A stretch of DNA of 35,622 bases from an uncultured Roseburia sp. (GCA_910584215.1 CAJTYI010000026.1:1-35622), one strand, 5' to 3'; shown: positions 1 to 7,012, counted from the first letter of the stretch. The notes: generated from the sequence alone by a model not told the origin. Numbers and translations are program-made.

Positions 1-1
1 T

Positions 2-634
2 TCGATACACAGTGACGGAGAGGGCACCGTCCTGGTGACAGAGCGCTGTCTGCTCAGCAGAGGCAGAAATCCGCAGATGACAAAAGCAGAAATAGAATCA
101 AGATTAAAGGAATATCTTGGCGCCCGCAAAGTGTTGTGGCTTCCTTTTGGCATATATGGAGATGAGACCAATGAGCATGTAGATAACGTGTGTGCCTTTA
201 TACGGCCTGCAGAGGTGGTTCTCGCGTGGACAGACGATGAGGACGATCCGCAATATGCCATGTCGGCGGCGGATCTGGCCTATCTGGAACGTGAAACGGA
301 TGCCAGGGGAAGACGGATTACGGTTCATAAGCTGCCGATTCCCAGGCATCCGGTCTGCGTGCAGGAAAAAGATTTGCACGGATACTCGTTTGAAGCGGGG
401 GAGGATAGGCGGGAAGAGGGCGAGCGGCTGGCGGCCTCCTATGTCAATTTCTATTTTTCCAATGATGCGGTGGTGATGCCCGTCTTCGGTGAAGAAAACG
501 AGGAGAGTGACAGGAGGGCGCTTGCAGTGATGCAGAGATTAAATCCGGGGCGGAGCGTGATACCTATTTTTGCCCGTGATATCCTGGTCGGCGGCGGAAA
601 TATCCATTGCATCACACAACAGATACCCGTGTGA
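2..634 (+). CDS. aguA: Agmatine deiminase, C-terminal part (cut by window edge)
   Basis: Hydrolyses agmatine to N-carbamoylputrescine and ammonia in the cytoplasm; pentein-fold guanidine-modifying enzyme. The reading frame is open from base 2 and runs off the left edge, so roughly the second half of a protein of about 360-370 residues is present. The first residues, SIHSDGEGT, match the family's conserved His and Asp block, followed by LLSRGRNP. The C-terminus GGGNIHCITQQIP carries the expected nucleophilic Cys five residues after the glycine run. A GTG at 35 could be mistaken for a start, but homology clearly continues upstream of it. The next gene, 85 bp downstream, is the following pathway enzyme, which supports the call. 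Confidence 0.93.
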   Translation, partial: SIHSDGEGTVLVTERCLLSRGRNPQMTKAEIESRLKEYLGARKVLWLPFGIYGDETNEHVDNVCAFIRPAEVVLAWTDDEDDPQYAMSAADLAYLERETDARGRRITVHKLPIPRHPVCVQEKDLHGYSFEAGEDRREEGERLAASYVNFYFSNDAVVMPVFGEENEESDRRALAVMQRLNPGRSVIPIFARDILVGGGNIHCITQQIPV

Positions 635-719
635 ACGGCTGGTAAATCTTAATCAATTATGCGGATGCAGAGAATGTGGCATGGCATCTGGAGATAAATA
701 CACAGAGAGGAGAGAGAGG

Positions 720-1607
720 ATGCGAAATGTGAAGCTGGCAGTTGTTCAGATGCGCTGCAGTACTAAGATCAGCGAAAACTTAGAGAATGCCGAACAAAAG
801 ATTCGGCTGGCGGCAAAGGAGGGGGCAAAGATTATCTTGCTGCCGGAACTGTTTGAGCGGCAGTATTTTTGCCAGGAGCGTCGGTATGATTATTATCATT
901 TTGCAAAGCCGGTCAGGGAAAACGATGCGGTGCAGATGGGAGTGAGACTGGCGAAGGAACTTGAAGTTGTGCTGCCGATCAGTTTTTATGAGCGGGATGT
1001 CAATCAATTATACAATTCGGTTGCCTGCATCGATGCGGACGGCAGTCTCATCGGTGTGTACCGTAAGACACACATACCGGATGATCATTATTATCAGGAA
1101 AAGTTTTATTTTACGCCCGGAGATACTGGATTTCGCGTGTTTGAGACGAGATATGCCACAGTTGGCGTTGGCATTTGCTGGGATCAATGGTTTCCAGAGA
1201 CGGCGCGCGCGATGGCGCTTAAGGGAGCCGAGCTTTTGTTATATCCGACTGCAATCGGTTCTGAGCCGATCTTAGCTTGCGACAGTATGCCCCATTGGAG
1301 AAGATGTATGCAGGGACATGCCGCATGTAATTTGATTCCGGTTGCCGCGGCAAACCGCATCGGAGAAGAGTGTGTAAAACCTTCCGAGGAAAACGGCGGA
1401 CAGAGTTCTGCGCTGCTGTTTTACGGTTCCTCGTTTCTCACCGATGCGACAGGGGAGCTGGTAAAGAGCGCCTCCAGAGATCAGGAAGAAATTCTCGTAC
1501 AGGAATACGACTTGGACGATCTGGATGCAAAGCGGCTGGAATGGGGATTGTTTCGCGACAGGAGGCCGGGAACTTATCGGTTGTTAGCCGGGATGGAGTG
1601 CGATTAA
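720..1607 (+). CDS. aguB: N-carbamoylputrescine amidase (nitrilase superfamily)
   Basis: Converts N-carbamoylputrescine to putrescine, CO2 and ammonia, completing the agmatine route to putrescine. At 295 residues it has the usual AguB length. The nitrilase triad is visible: Glu in LLPELFERQYF, Lys in YRKTHIPDDHYYQEKFYF, and Cys in VGICWDQWFPE. The ATG at 720 is chosen because a purine-rich GAGGAGAGAGAGG ribosome site lies just before it and the protein begins MRNVKLAVVQM like its family. An in-frame extension back to 570 overlaps aguA and lacks homology. It is probably co-transcribed with aguA. No good terminator for this strand follows: the hairpins downstream have their T tracts on the opposite strand. 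Confidence 0.93.
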   Translation: MRNVKLAVVQMRCSTKISENLENAEQKIRLAAKEGAKIILLPELFERQYFCQERRYDYYHFAKPVRENDAVQMGVRLAKELEVVLPISFYERDVNQLYNSVACIDADGSLIGVYRKTHIPDDHYYQEKFYFTPGDTGFRVFETRYATVGVGICWDQWFPETARAMALKGAELLLYPTAIGSEPILACDSMPHWRRCMQGHAACNLIPVAAANRIGEECVKPSEENGGQSSALLFYGSSFLTDATGELVKSASRDQEEILVQEYDLDDLDAKRLEWGLFRDRRPGTYRLLAGMECD

Positions 1608-1616
1608 AATAATTCA

Positions 1617-1650
1617 AAAAATCGAGTGGGGAAGATTTTCCCCCTACTCG
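1617..1650 (-). terminator. Second (distal) terminator for the lytic transglycosylase gene
   Basis: Bases CGAGT plus GGGGAA at 1623-1633 pair with TTCCCC and ACTCG at 1638-1650, with a 2-base bulge. A run of six A on the plus strand just to the left gives a T6 tract on the minus strand after the hairpin. It therefore acts for minus-strand transcripts that pass the first terminator. Between the two terminators lie further small inverted repeats (CGCGC/GCGCG near 1653-1667, GTTGC/GCAAC near 1666-1679), so the whole 1608-1788 gap is strongly structured. Confidence 0.55.
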
Positions 1651-1705
1651 CCGCGCGGGGCGCGCGTTGCATAAGCAACAATTTCATCTGTGCGCCCCTG
1701 TGCAT

Positions 1706-1740
1706 AAAAAATTCACGCGTGACATCAGGTCACGCGTGAA
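1706..1740 (-). terminator. Intrinsic terminator of the lytic transglycosylase gene
   Basis: A perfect 12-bp stem (TTCACGCGTGAC at 1712-1723 with its complement at 1729-1740) closes a 5-base loop. On the minus strand it is followed by six T (plus-strand A run 1706-1711). It lies about 50 bases beyond the stop codon of the minus-strand gene. Confidence 0.85.
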
Positions 1741-1788
1741 AAAGTTCTAAGTATCATATCTGTTTCTTCTATACCATGTTGATGTTAT

Positions 1789-2745
1789 TTACGAAGTGAT
1801 ATCGTTGTTGATTCCCTGCTGGATTGTGACCTCAAACTGCTTTTGTCCGGCTGTGTCCTGCTGCAAAGTCTCCGGCGAAGCGGTATCTTCGGGTTCCTCG
1901 TCTTTGTCTGAATCGATGGCAGTAATCAAATCCCGCAGTTTGGCGAGACTGATATTCTGCGATGCGAGGTAGCTTTCGATCGCGGCGTTTGCCCTGTCGC
2001 GGTCGTCACCGGTCAGGGCGGACAGCGCGTCAAGACTTGATGTATCTGCCGCGGGAGCGCTGTATGTATTGGCGGGAGTGCCAGCGGAAGTGCTGCCGGA
2101 AGCAGTATAGGTGTTCGTGTTATCGGCGCCGCCGGTGTAGGAGGGTACGGTAATCTCCGTGTCCATGTAGCCGAGTATCTTTTGAACATAGGCCTGCGTC
2201 TCAGCGTAAGGCGGGATGCCTCCGTACTGGTCGACTGCGCCGCTGCCTGCGTTGTAGGCTGCGAGAGCTAAGGAGACGTTGCCCTGGTATTTTTGAAGAT
2301 GCTGCGCCATCAAGCTTGCCCCGCCCATAATGTTTTCCCGTGCGTCAAAAGCGTTCGTTACGCCCAAGGCGGAGGCGGTGGCCGGCATCAGCTGCATGAT
2401 GCCCATTGCGCCCGCGCTGCTGACCGCAGCCGGATTAAAATTGGACTCTGCCTTGGCCATACAGATCAATAATTTTTCTGAGACGCCGTAAGTGGCGGAA
2501 GCTTCCGTGAAAACCTCAGCCAGATTTTCGGGGCAAACGACAGAAGTTGGCGTGCTGTCTGCCGCAGCGGCGGTATTTTCCAGCACGGATGCAAAATCAT
2601 TGTTCTGCGCTTTTGCTGCTTCCTCTGCCGCCTTTTCTGCGGCGATGCGTGCCGCTTCGGCGCGCGCGGCCGCTCTGGCCTCGGCGTGCTGGTTGACCCG
2701 ATCGACAAAATCCTGATTCAGATAGTTTAAAATCGTAACGTCCAT
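1789..2745 (-). CDS. Lytic transglycosylase, SLT/goose-lysozyme-like domain
   Basis: Cleaves the glycan strands of peptidoglycan. 318 residues. Residues about 1-50 are an Ala/Glu/Arg-rich helix, then a linker and an SLT domain (about 75-195). The catalytic Glu is Glu100 in MAKAESNFNP, followed by AGAMGIMQLMPATA and the AAYNAGSGAVDQYGGIPPY block. The C-terminal third is low-complexity Ser/Thr/Ala and acidic. The ATG at 2745 is preferred over the in-frame GTG at 2754, because the AGGAAGG ribosome site sits 8 bases before the ATG and would overlap the GTG. Oddly, no signal peptide or membrane segment is visible, so export is not explained by the sequence. The gene is monocistronic, with its own promoter and two terminators. 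Confidence 0.88.
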   Translation of the reverse strand: MDVTILNYLNQDFVDRVNQHAEARAAARAEAARIAAEKAAEEAAKAQNNDFASVLENTAAAADSTPTSVVCPENLAEVFTEASATYGVSEKLLICMAKAESNFNPAAVSSAGAMGIMQLMPATASALGVTNAFDARENIMGGASLMAQHLQKYQGNVSLALAAYNAGSGAVDQYGGIPPYAETQAYVQKILGYMDTEITVPSYTGGADNTNTYTASGSTSAGTPANTYSAPAADTSSLDALSALTGDDRDRANAAIESYLASQNISLAKLRDLITAIDSDKDEEPEDTASPETLQQDTAGQKQFEVTIQQGINNDITS

Positions 2746-2816
2746 CAAAGACACCTTCCTACAAAAAAATATTTCATGAAAAAACAGGGTAGCATTATCG
2801 GTACATTTGCGTTAAA

Positions 2817-2844
2817 ATAGTAGCGTGTCCACACAAGGACACAA
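2817..2844 (-). promoter_or_regulatory. Candidate sigma-A promoter for the lytic transglycosylase, with inverted repeat
   Basis: Read on the minus strand: TTGTGT (2839-2844), 16-base spacer, TACTAT (2817-2822). The spacer contains the inverted repeat GTGTCC/GGACAC (2825-2830 and 2837-2842), which overlaps the -35 element and could be an operator. The same gap (2755-2891) must also hold the azlC promoter, for which I see no convincing hexamer pair. Confidence 0.42.
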
Positions 2845-2891
2845 CATATAGATAAATTATAACATATGTAAAGGGACTAGAAAAGAGAAAA

Positions 2892-3605
2892 ATGAAAACT
2901 TATGCAAAAGTTTTTACCAAGGCGTTTCCCTATACCATACCGGTATTGTCGGGTTACCTGTTTATCGGCATGGCCTTTGGGGTGATGATTGAGGAAAAGG
3001 GATATAATTTTTTGTGGGCGATGCTCATGAGCCTGCTGTGCTATGCGGGGAGCGGCCAGTATCTGGCGGTCAATTTTTTTGTGCCGGGAATCAGCCTTAT
3101 GCATGTGATATTTATGGAGTTTATGATCAATATCCGCCATATTTTTTACGGCCTGTCTCTGCTCGAGCGTTTTGCGGCAATGGGAAAAAAGAAGCTCTAC
3201 ATGATCTTTTCTTTGACGGATGAGACATATTCTTTGTTTTTTATCACGAAGGTGCCCGAAGGTGTGAAAGAAGAGCAGTTTCTGTTTGCGATCGCCGTGC
3301 TCGATCAGGCATATTGGATTATCGGTTCAGGTATCGGGGCGCTTTTGGGGTCCGCGATTCCGTTTGACGCCAAGGGGATTGATTTTGCCATGACGGCTCT
3401 GTTTCTCGTGATCATGGTGGAGCAGTTTTTTGAGAAAAAGAACCGTCCCTGCCTGTTGATCGGCCTGGTCTGCGGGCTTGTTTGTCTTTTGCTGTTCGGT
3501 GCAAAAAATTTTATACTTCCCACAATGATAGGTATTATGTTATTATTGATTCCGGGCAGAAAAATACTTGATCAAAACGAGGAGGAAATGGATGATGCCG
3601 GTTAG
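2892..3605 (+). CDS. azlC: AzlC family branched-chain amino acid exporter, large subunit
   Basis: Integral membrane subunit of the two-component AzlCD exporter (branched-chain amino acids and analogues in Bacillus). 237 residues, the usual length. Hydrophobic segments are spread along the chain (about 15-30, 40-60, 125-150, 165-185, 190-220). The family blocks FTKAFPYTIPVLSGYLFIG and MEFMINIRHIFYGLSLLERF are present. The start ATG has only a weak purine-rich site (AAAGAGAAAA). The next gene, azlD, overlaps the last 14 bases and has its ribosome site inside azlC, so the pair is translationally coupled, as expected for subunits. The substrate is inferred from the family. Confidence 0.9.
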   Translation: MKTYAKVFTKAFPYTIPVLSGYLFIGMAFGVMIEEKGYNFLWAMLMSLLCYAGSGQYLAVNFFVPGISLMHVIFMEFMINIRHIFYGLSLLERFAAMGKKKLYMIFSLTDETYSLFFITKVPEGVKEEQFLFAIAVLDQAYWIIGSGIGALLGSAIPFDAKGIDFAMTALFLVIMVEQFFEKKNRPCLLIGLVCGLVCLLLFGAKNFILPTMIGIMLLLIPGRKILDQNEEEMDDAG

Positions 3606-3927
3606 TGCCTTACGTTCCATAGTAATTATTTTGGCGGTGGCGGGAACGATATTTTTAACCAGGGCCATCCCGTTTGTTTTTTTCCCGAAAGGCAAAGAGA
3701 TACCGCCGCTGATCTCTTATCTGGGCAGGGTGCTGCCGCCTGCGGTAATCGGCATGTTGATTATCTATTGTTTGCGGTCCGTTAAGCTTACGAGTTTCCC
3801 GTTTGGAATCCCGGAGGCCATCTCGGCAGCGGTAGTCGTTCTGCTGCATGTCTGGAAGCGGAACAATCTGCTCAGCATCGGCGCGGGCACCGTTTTATAT
3901 ATGTTTTTGGTACAGGTAGTATTTTAA
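3592..3927 (+). CDS. azlD: AzlD family branched-chain amino acid exporter, small subunit
   Basis: Small membrane partner of AzlC. 111 residues with four hydrophobic stretches and the family pattern TRAIPFVFFP...LPPAVIGMLIIYCLRS. The ATG at 3592 is chosen because GAGGAGG (3579-3585) lies 6 bases upstream. The upstream TTG at 3568 has no ribosome site. It overlaps the azlC stop by 14 bases. No terminator follows before the lysA promoter. Confidence 0.88.
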   Translation: MMPVSALRSIVIILAVAGTIFLTRAIPFVFFPKGKEIPPLISYLGRVLPPAVIGMLIIYCLRSVKLTSFPFGIPEAISAAVVVLLHVWKRNNLLSIGAGTVLYMFLVQVVF

Positions 3928-3986
3928 AGTGGATATAATAAATCATGTTTGATTATGATATTGCCGGATGCAGGCGCAGATGATAT

Positions 3987-4015
3987 TTGACTCATCGGTC
4001 AGACAGGGCAATAAT
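3987..4015 (+). promoter_or_regulatory. Promoter of lysA
   Basis: TTGACT (3987-3992), 17-base spacer, AATAAT (4010-4015). The predicted transcription start near 4022 lies downstream of the possible longer reading frame start at 3968, which supports the ATG at 4052 as the real lysA start. Confidence 0.6.
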
Positions 4016-4051
4016 AAACGATACAAAATCAGAGAAAGGTATGGTTATCAT

Positions 4052-5332
4052 ATGAAAAAAACACCGTTTGTAACAAAGGAACAGTTGGAAGAGATCGCAA
4101 AGGCGTACCCGACCCCGTTTCACCTCTATGATGAAAAGGGCATTCGCGAAAATGCGAAAGCGGTCCGGGAGGCATTTGCGTGGAACAAGGGATTCCGCGA
4201 GTATTTTGCGGTCAAGGCCACGCCGAATCCGTTTCTGTTAGAGATCTTAAAGGAGTATGACTGTGGATGTGACTGCTCGTCTTTGACTGAGCTTATGCTG
4301 GCGGATGCATTGCATTTTGACGGTGAGCATATCATGTTTTCCTCCAACGATACGCCGGCGGAGGAGTTTGCCTTTGCCAACGAGCTGGGCGCGATCATCA
4401 ATCTGGATGATTTTACGCATATTGATTTTTTGGAGCAGGTTATCGGTGGGATTCCCGAGACGATCAGCTGCCGCTATAATCCCGGCGGTGTTTTTCAGAT
4501 GAGCAACGGCATTATGGACAACCCCGGCGATGCAAAGTACGGTTTTACACATGATCAGCTGGTGGAGGGATTTCAGATCTTAAAGGAAAAGGGAGCCAAA
4601 TATTTTGGCATCCACGCATTTTTGGCGAGCAATACGGTCACCAACGAGTATTACCCAAAGCTGGCAAGACAACTGTTTGAGCTGGTAGTAGAGCTAAAGG
4701 AAAAGACCGGTTGTGACATTCGCTTTATCAACCTCTCAGGCGGCGTGGGTGTCGCCTATTCGCCGGAGCAGACGCCAAATGATATCTACGCTATCGGCGC
4801 CGGGGTTAAGGAGGCGTTTGATGAGATTTTAGTGCCCGCGGGTCTGAAAGATGTGGCGATCTACACCGAAATGGGACGGTTTATGATGGCTCCCTACGGC
4901 GCGCTGGTGACGAGAGCGATTCATGAGAAGCACACTTATAAAGAATATATCGGTGTCGACGCCTGCGCGGTCAATCTGATGCGCCCGGCGATTTACGGCG
5001 CGTACCACCATATCACGGTGATGGGCAAAGAGGACGCGCCCTGTGACCACACCTATGACGTGGTCGGTTCTCTGTGTGAAAACTGTGATAAATTTGCGGT
5101 TGACCGTATGCTGCCGGAGATTGACAAAGGTGATCTCTTGTTTATCCACGATACCGGCGCACATGGATTTTCCATGGGCTACAATTATAATGGAAAGCTT
5201 CGCTCCGCGGAAATCTTGTTGCAGGAGGACGGCAGTGCGCGTCTGATTCGCCGTGCGGAGACGCCGGATGATTATTTTCGCACGTTTGACTGCTTTGATA
5301 TTTTAAAAGATATGAAGCATCCGCAAAAATAG
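4052..5332 (+). CDS. lysA: Diaminopimelate decarboxylase
   Basis: PLP-dependent fold-III decarboxylase that turns meso-diaminopimelate into lysine, the last step of lysine synthesis. 426 residues, the normal size. The N-terminal barrel has the PLP lysine Lys55 in YFAVKATPNP, the FGIHAFLASNT-type His block and the glycine-rich NLSGGVGV. The C-terminal domain has the catalytic Cys in VGSLCENCDKFAVDR and the DTGAHGFSMGYNYNG block. The start at 4052 (MKKTPFV) follows AGAAAGG at a longish 13-base spacing; the frame is open upstream, but the promoter at 3987-4015 excludes that extension. The group also includes carboxynorspermidine decarboxylase (NspC), and polyamine genes lie near; the length and CENCDKF motif favour LysA. 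No lysine riboswitch fits in the short leader. Confidence 0.85.
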   Translation: MKKTPFVTKEQLEEIAKAYPTPFHLYDEKGIRENAKAVREAFAWNKGFREYFAVKATPNPFLLEILKEYDCGCDCSSLTELMLADALHFDGEHIMFSSNDTPAEEFAFANELGAIINLDDFTHIDFLEQVIGGIPETISCRYNPGGVFQMSNGIMDNPGDAKYGFTHDQLVEGFQILKEKGAKYFGIHAFLASNTVTNEYYPKLARQLFELVVELKEKTGCDIRFINLSGGVGVAYSPEQTPNDIYAIGAGVKEAFDEILVPAGLKDVAIYTEMGRFMMAPYGALVTRAIHEKHTYKEYIGVDACAVNLMRPAIYGAYHHITVMGKEDAPCDHTYDVVGSLCENCDKFAVDRMLPEIDKGDLLFIHDTGAHGFSMGYNYNGKLRSAEILLQEDGSARLIRRAETPDDYFRTFDCFDILKDMKHPQK

Positions 5333-5346
5333 GGGATGGTTGCCGT

Positions 5347-6114
5347 GTGGGCAGAAATGGACAGGTTATGAGTGTCGATGAGGTGAGGTTTGAACTGGCA
5401 AAAGAGCGTATCATCGGGAAAAATCGCGAGAGACAGGGCATAGGCACACTGTCGGAAAAGACGGTACACGCCGTGTTGAAGCACTATTACGCTCCCGATA
5501 CCGATATGCATGAGATCCCGGTTGAGGGATATGTGGCGGATATATACACCGGGTCTGAAATTATAGAAATTCAGACCCGGTCTTTTAACGCTATGCGAAA
5601 AAAACTGGCGGCGTTTTTGCCGCTGTATCCTGTGACGGTGGTTTATCCGATTCCGCATACGAAATGGCTTAGCTGGATTGACGAGACGTCCGGGGAGACT
5701 TCCGCGAAGCGCAAATCGCCGAAGCGCGGCAGTCCCTACCATGCGTTTGCGGAATTGTATAAGATACGGCCGTTTTTGAACCATCCCCATATGAAGTTCC
5801 GCTTTGCGCTGATTGATATGGAAGAATACCGTCTGTTAAACGGATGGAGCCATGATAAAAAGAGAGGCAGTGAGCGCTATGACCGCATCCCGCTCTCTTT
5901 TGTGGAGGAGTTTGCCGTCGACCGCAGAGAGGATTATATGCAGTTTGTTCCCTATGATCTGCCCGAACCGTTTACCGCGAAAGATTTTGCCGGGAGTGCG
6001 AAAATATCGGTCGATTTGGCGCGCACGGTTCTGTTGTTGTTGTATGAACTTGAGATTGTCGATCGCCCCGGCAAGCTGGGCCGGCAGTATCTCTATCGGA
6101 TTCGAGACCTGTAG
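5347..6114 (+). CDS. Unknown protein with PD-(D/E)XK-like motif and C-terminal winged-helix-like region
   Basis: I do not recognise the family. 255 residues, soluble. Residues about 50-80 contain VADIYTGSEIIEIQTRSF. The spacing of the Asp and the E-I-Q triad after a hydrophobic strand resembles the active site of PD-(D/E)XK nucleases such as CoiA (Asp...Glu-x-Gln). The last 45 residues (FTAKDFAGSAKISVDLARTVLLLLYELEIV...) look like a winged helix. The middle is basic (SAKRKSPKRGSP). The GTG at 5347 is chosen because AGGGGATGG (5331-5339) lies 7 bases upstream; the ATG at 5368 has a weak site. It begins 14 bases after lysA and is probably in its operon. Its 3' end overlaps the convergent minus-strand gene by 22 bases. 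The nuclease idea is inference from motif spacing. Confidence 0.7.
   Translation: MGRNGQVMSVDEVRFELAKERIIGKNRERQGIGTLSEKTVHAVLKHYYAPDTDMHEIPVEGYVADIYTGSEIIEIQTRSFNAMRKKLAAFLPLYPVTVVYPIPHTKWLSWIDETSGETSAKRKSPKRGSPYHAFAELYKIRPFLNHPHMKFRFALIDMEEYRLLNGWSHDKKRGSERYDRIPLSFVEEFAVDRREDYMQFVPYDLPEPFTAKDFAGSAKISVDLARTVLLLLYELEIVDRPGKLGRQYLYRIRDL
5548..5585 (+). other. Terminator-like hairpin inside a coding region
   Basis: ACCGGGTCTGAA (5548-5559) and its perfect complement (5570-5581) form a 12-bp stem with a 10-base loop, followed by CTTTT. The hairpin falls exactly on the codons of the D...EIQ motif of the unknown protein. It could attenuate the lysA-linked transcript or only reflect codon choice. 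Confidence 0.5.
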
Positions 6115-6413
6115 TTGACAGAGGAATAGCCACAAAAGAATAATTTGCGTTTGCAGGCGGGCTCCATCGTATCAATGGTACGCCTTGCCTGGCTGTAACG
6201 GTTGCGGTTGGTGCGGATCACATAAAACTTCCGCGCACCGCGGTATTTTTCCCGCTGGAAAAAGGGAATTTTCACCCAGTCCCTGGAAAAGGGAATCTGA
6301 TTTTCGATCAATAATTCTGCCGCCCGCTTGCTAATCAACTGATTGGTGGTGCGGCAGACTTCTACATCTTTATCTATTTTTTTGATATCTCCCAATATTT
6401 TTGCTGTTGCCAT
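6093..6413 (-). CDS. Unknown small basic protein downstream of an XRE regulator
   Basis: Not recognised. 106 residues, rich in Arg/Lys, no signal peptide or membrane segment. It begins MATAKILGDIKKIDKDVEV; the C-terminal half (IPFFQREKYRGARKFYVIRTNRNRY in part) is strongly basic. The ATG at 6413 is chosen over the in-frame upstream ATG at 6482 because AAGAAAGG (plus-strand 6423-6430) lies 9 bases before it. This ribosome-site-plus-start region is duplicated upstream as a 44-bp tandem repeat. The 3' end overlaps the convergent gene by 22 bases. The XRE gene lies 128 bases upstream on the same strand, so the two may be one unit. Possibilities include a DNA-binding or mobile-element accessory protein. 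A toxin role is not supported by any motif I can see. Confidence 0.6.
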   Translation of the reverse strand: MATAKILGDIKKIDKDVEVCRTTNQLISKRAAELLIENQIPFSRDWVKIPFFQREKYRGARKFYVIRTNRNRYSQARRTIDTMEPACKRKLFFCGYSSVNYRSRIR

Positions 6414-6500
6414 AGTGTAAAACCTTTCTTGTGTAAAAAGACTATAGCTGCTGCCAAGGTATAGAACGTTTCTCGTGTACATAGACTATAGTTGTTGCCA
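6404..6500. repeat. 44-bp tandem direct repeat over the start region of the 106-aa gene (2.2 copies)
   Basis: Copy 1 is 6404-6447, copy 2 is 6448-6491, and a partial third copy is 6492-6500. Copies 1 and 2 share about three quarters of their bases, including CGTGT/TGTGT and ACTATAG at the same offsets. On the minus strand each copy carries the pattern of the ribosome site and initiation region: ATGGCAACAGC (the true start, 6413), TTGGCAGCAGC (6457) and ATGGCAACAAC (6501). The period of 44 is not a multiple of three, so the upstream pseudo-starts are in other frames. Confidence 0.75.
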
Positions 6501-6541
6501 TCGCAATATACTTTTCTAATGATCGCAAAAAGCGAATGGTT

Positions 6542-6823
6542 TTATCTGATGATGATATGCAGATGTTTTCCAAGACCGTCCGCCAGTTTTACAAGAAAAT
6601 CGAGGCTGGGGTTATAGTTTCCGCGCTCAAAACGCGAAATATTGGACTTCTTTGTGCCGACGCGGGTTGCGAGCGCTTCCTGTGTCACATTGGCGTCCTG
6701 GCGCGCTGCCTTTAGCTGTTTGGCGACGTCTTTTCTGGCGGTGATGTTGGATGCGGTGGGATGCGCATCTGTGCCTGAGCCGGCCTGGTTGTGTCCTTTA
6801 ACGTGTGTCATATTCTTCCCCAT
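6542..6823 (-). CDS. Small XRE-family helix-turn-helix regulator
   Basis: DNA-binding regulator of 93 residues. After a 30-residue polar tail comes a Cro/C1-type HTH (about residues 33-87): VAKQLKAARQDANVTQEALA, then TRVGTKKSNISRFERG, the recognition helix, and NPSLDFLVKLADGLG. The start is uncertain. The ATG at 6823 has no clear ribosome site; the ATG at 6811 has GGGGAAG but only 3 bases away. A 22-bp perfect palindrome lies 110 bases upstream, placed inside its likely promoter, which suggests autoregulation and perhaps control of the divergent SCP2-like gene. Similar size and layout occur in type II antitoxins and phage-type repressors. Confidence 0.85.
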   Translation of the reverse strand: MGKNMTHVKGHNQAGSGTDAHPTASNITARKDVAKQLKAARQDANVTQEALATRVGTKKSNISRFERGNYNPSLDFLVKLADGLGKHLHIIIR

Positions 6824-6933
6824 TTCTGCATTGTGCGCTCTGACTGCGCGCCATGAGTTTGTGTAAGCTTTATTTGTCTTCTTTGCATGTTTTCTTCACT
6901 CAGAAAGTCAATATCGTGCAAATTACAGTCTAA

Positions 6934-6955
6934 AAGTTATCATATATGATAACTT
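6934..6955. promoter_or_regulatory. 22-bp perfect palindrome, likely XRE operator
   Basis: The half-site AAGTTATCATA is followed immediately by its exact complement. It lies in the divergent gap between the XRE gene and the SCP2-like gene. It fills the spacer of the candidate XRE promoter and sits about 30 bases upstream of the -35 of the opposite promoter. Confidence 0.7.
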
Positions 6956-6962
6956 AAGTCAA
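6934..6962 (-). promoter_or_regulatory. Candidate promoter of the XRE gene
   Basis: On the minus strand: TTGACT (6957-6962), 17-base spacer, TAACTT (6934-6939). The -10 is poor, but the -35 is good and the palindrome lies across the spacer and the -10, a common design for a self-repressing regulator. The leader to the start would be about 100 bases. Confidence 0.4.
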
Positions 6963-6983
6963 GACTAATTTTGCAAACACACG

Positions 6984-7012
6984 TTGCAGGATGAGGAAAA
7001 TAGTGGTATAGT
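6984..7012 (+). promoter_or_regulatory. Promoter of the SCP2-like gene
   Basis: TTGCAG (6984-6989), 17-base spacer, TATAGT (7007-7012). It ends 32 bases before the ATG at 7045, giving a short leader with a GGAGG site. Confidence 0.6.

Noticed and set aside
3928..4051. Lysine riboswitch before lysA.
   Set aside because: The leader after the predicted start is only about 30 bases, far too short for an L box.
6093..6823. Calling the XRE/106-aa pair a toxin-antitoxin system.
   Set aside because: The gene size and order are compatible, but no toxin fold or motif is visible and the two genes are 128 bases apart. Left as a possibility only.
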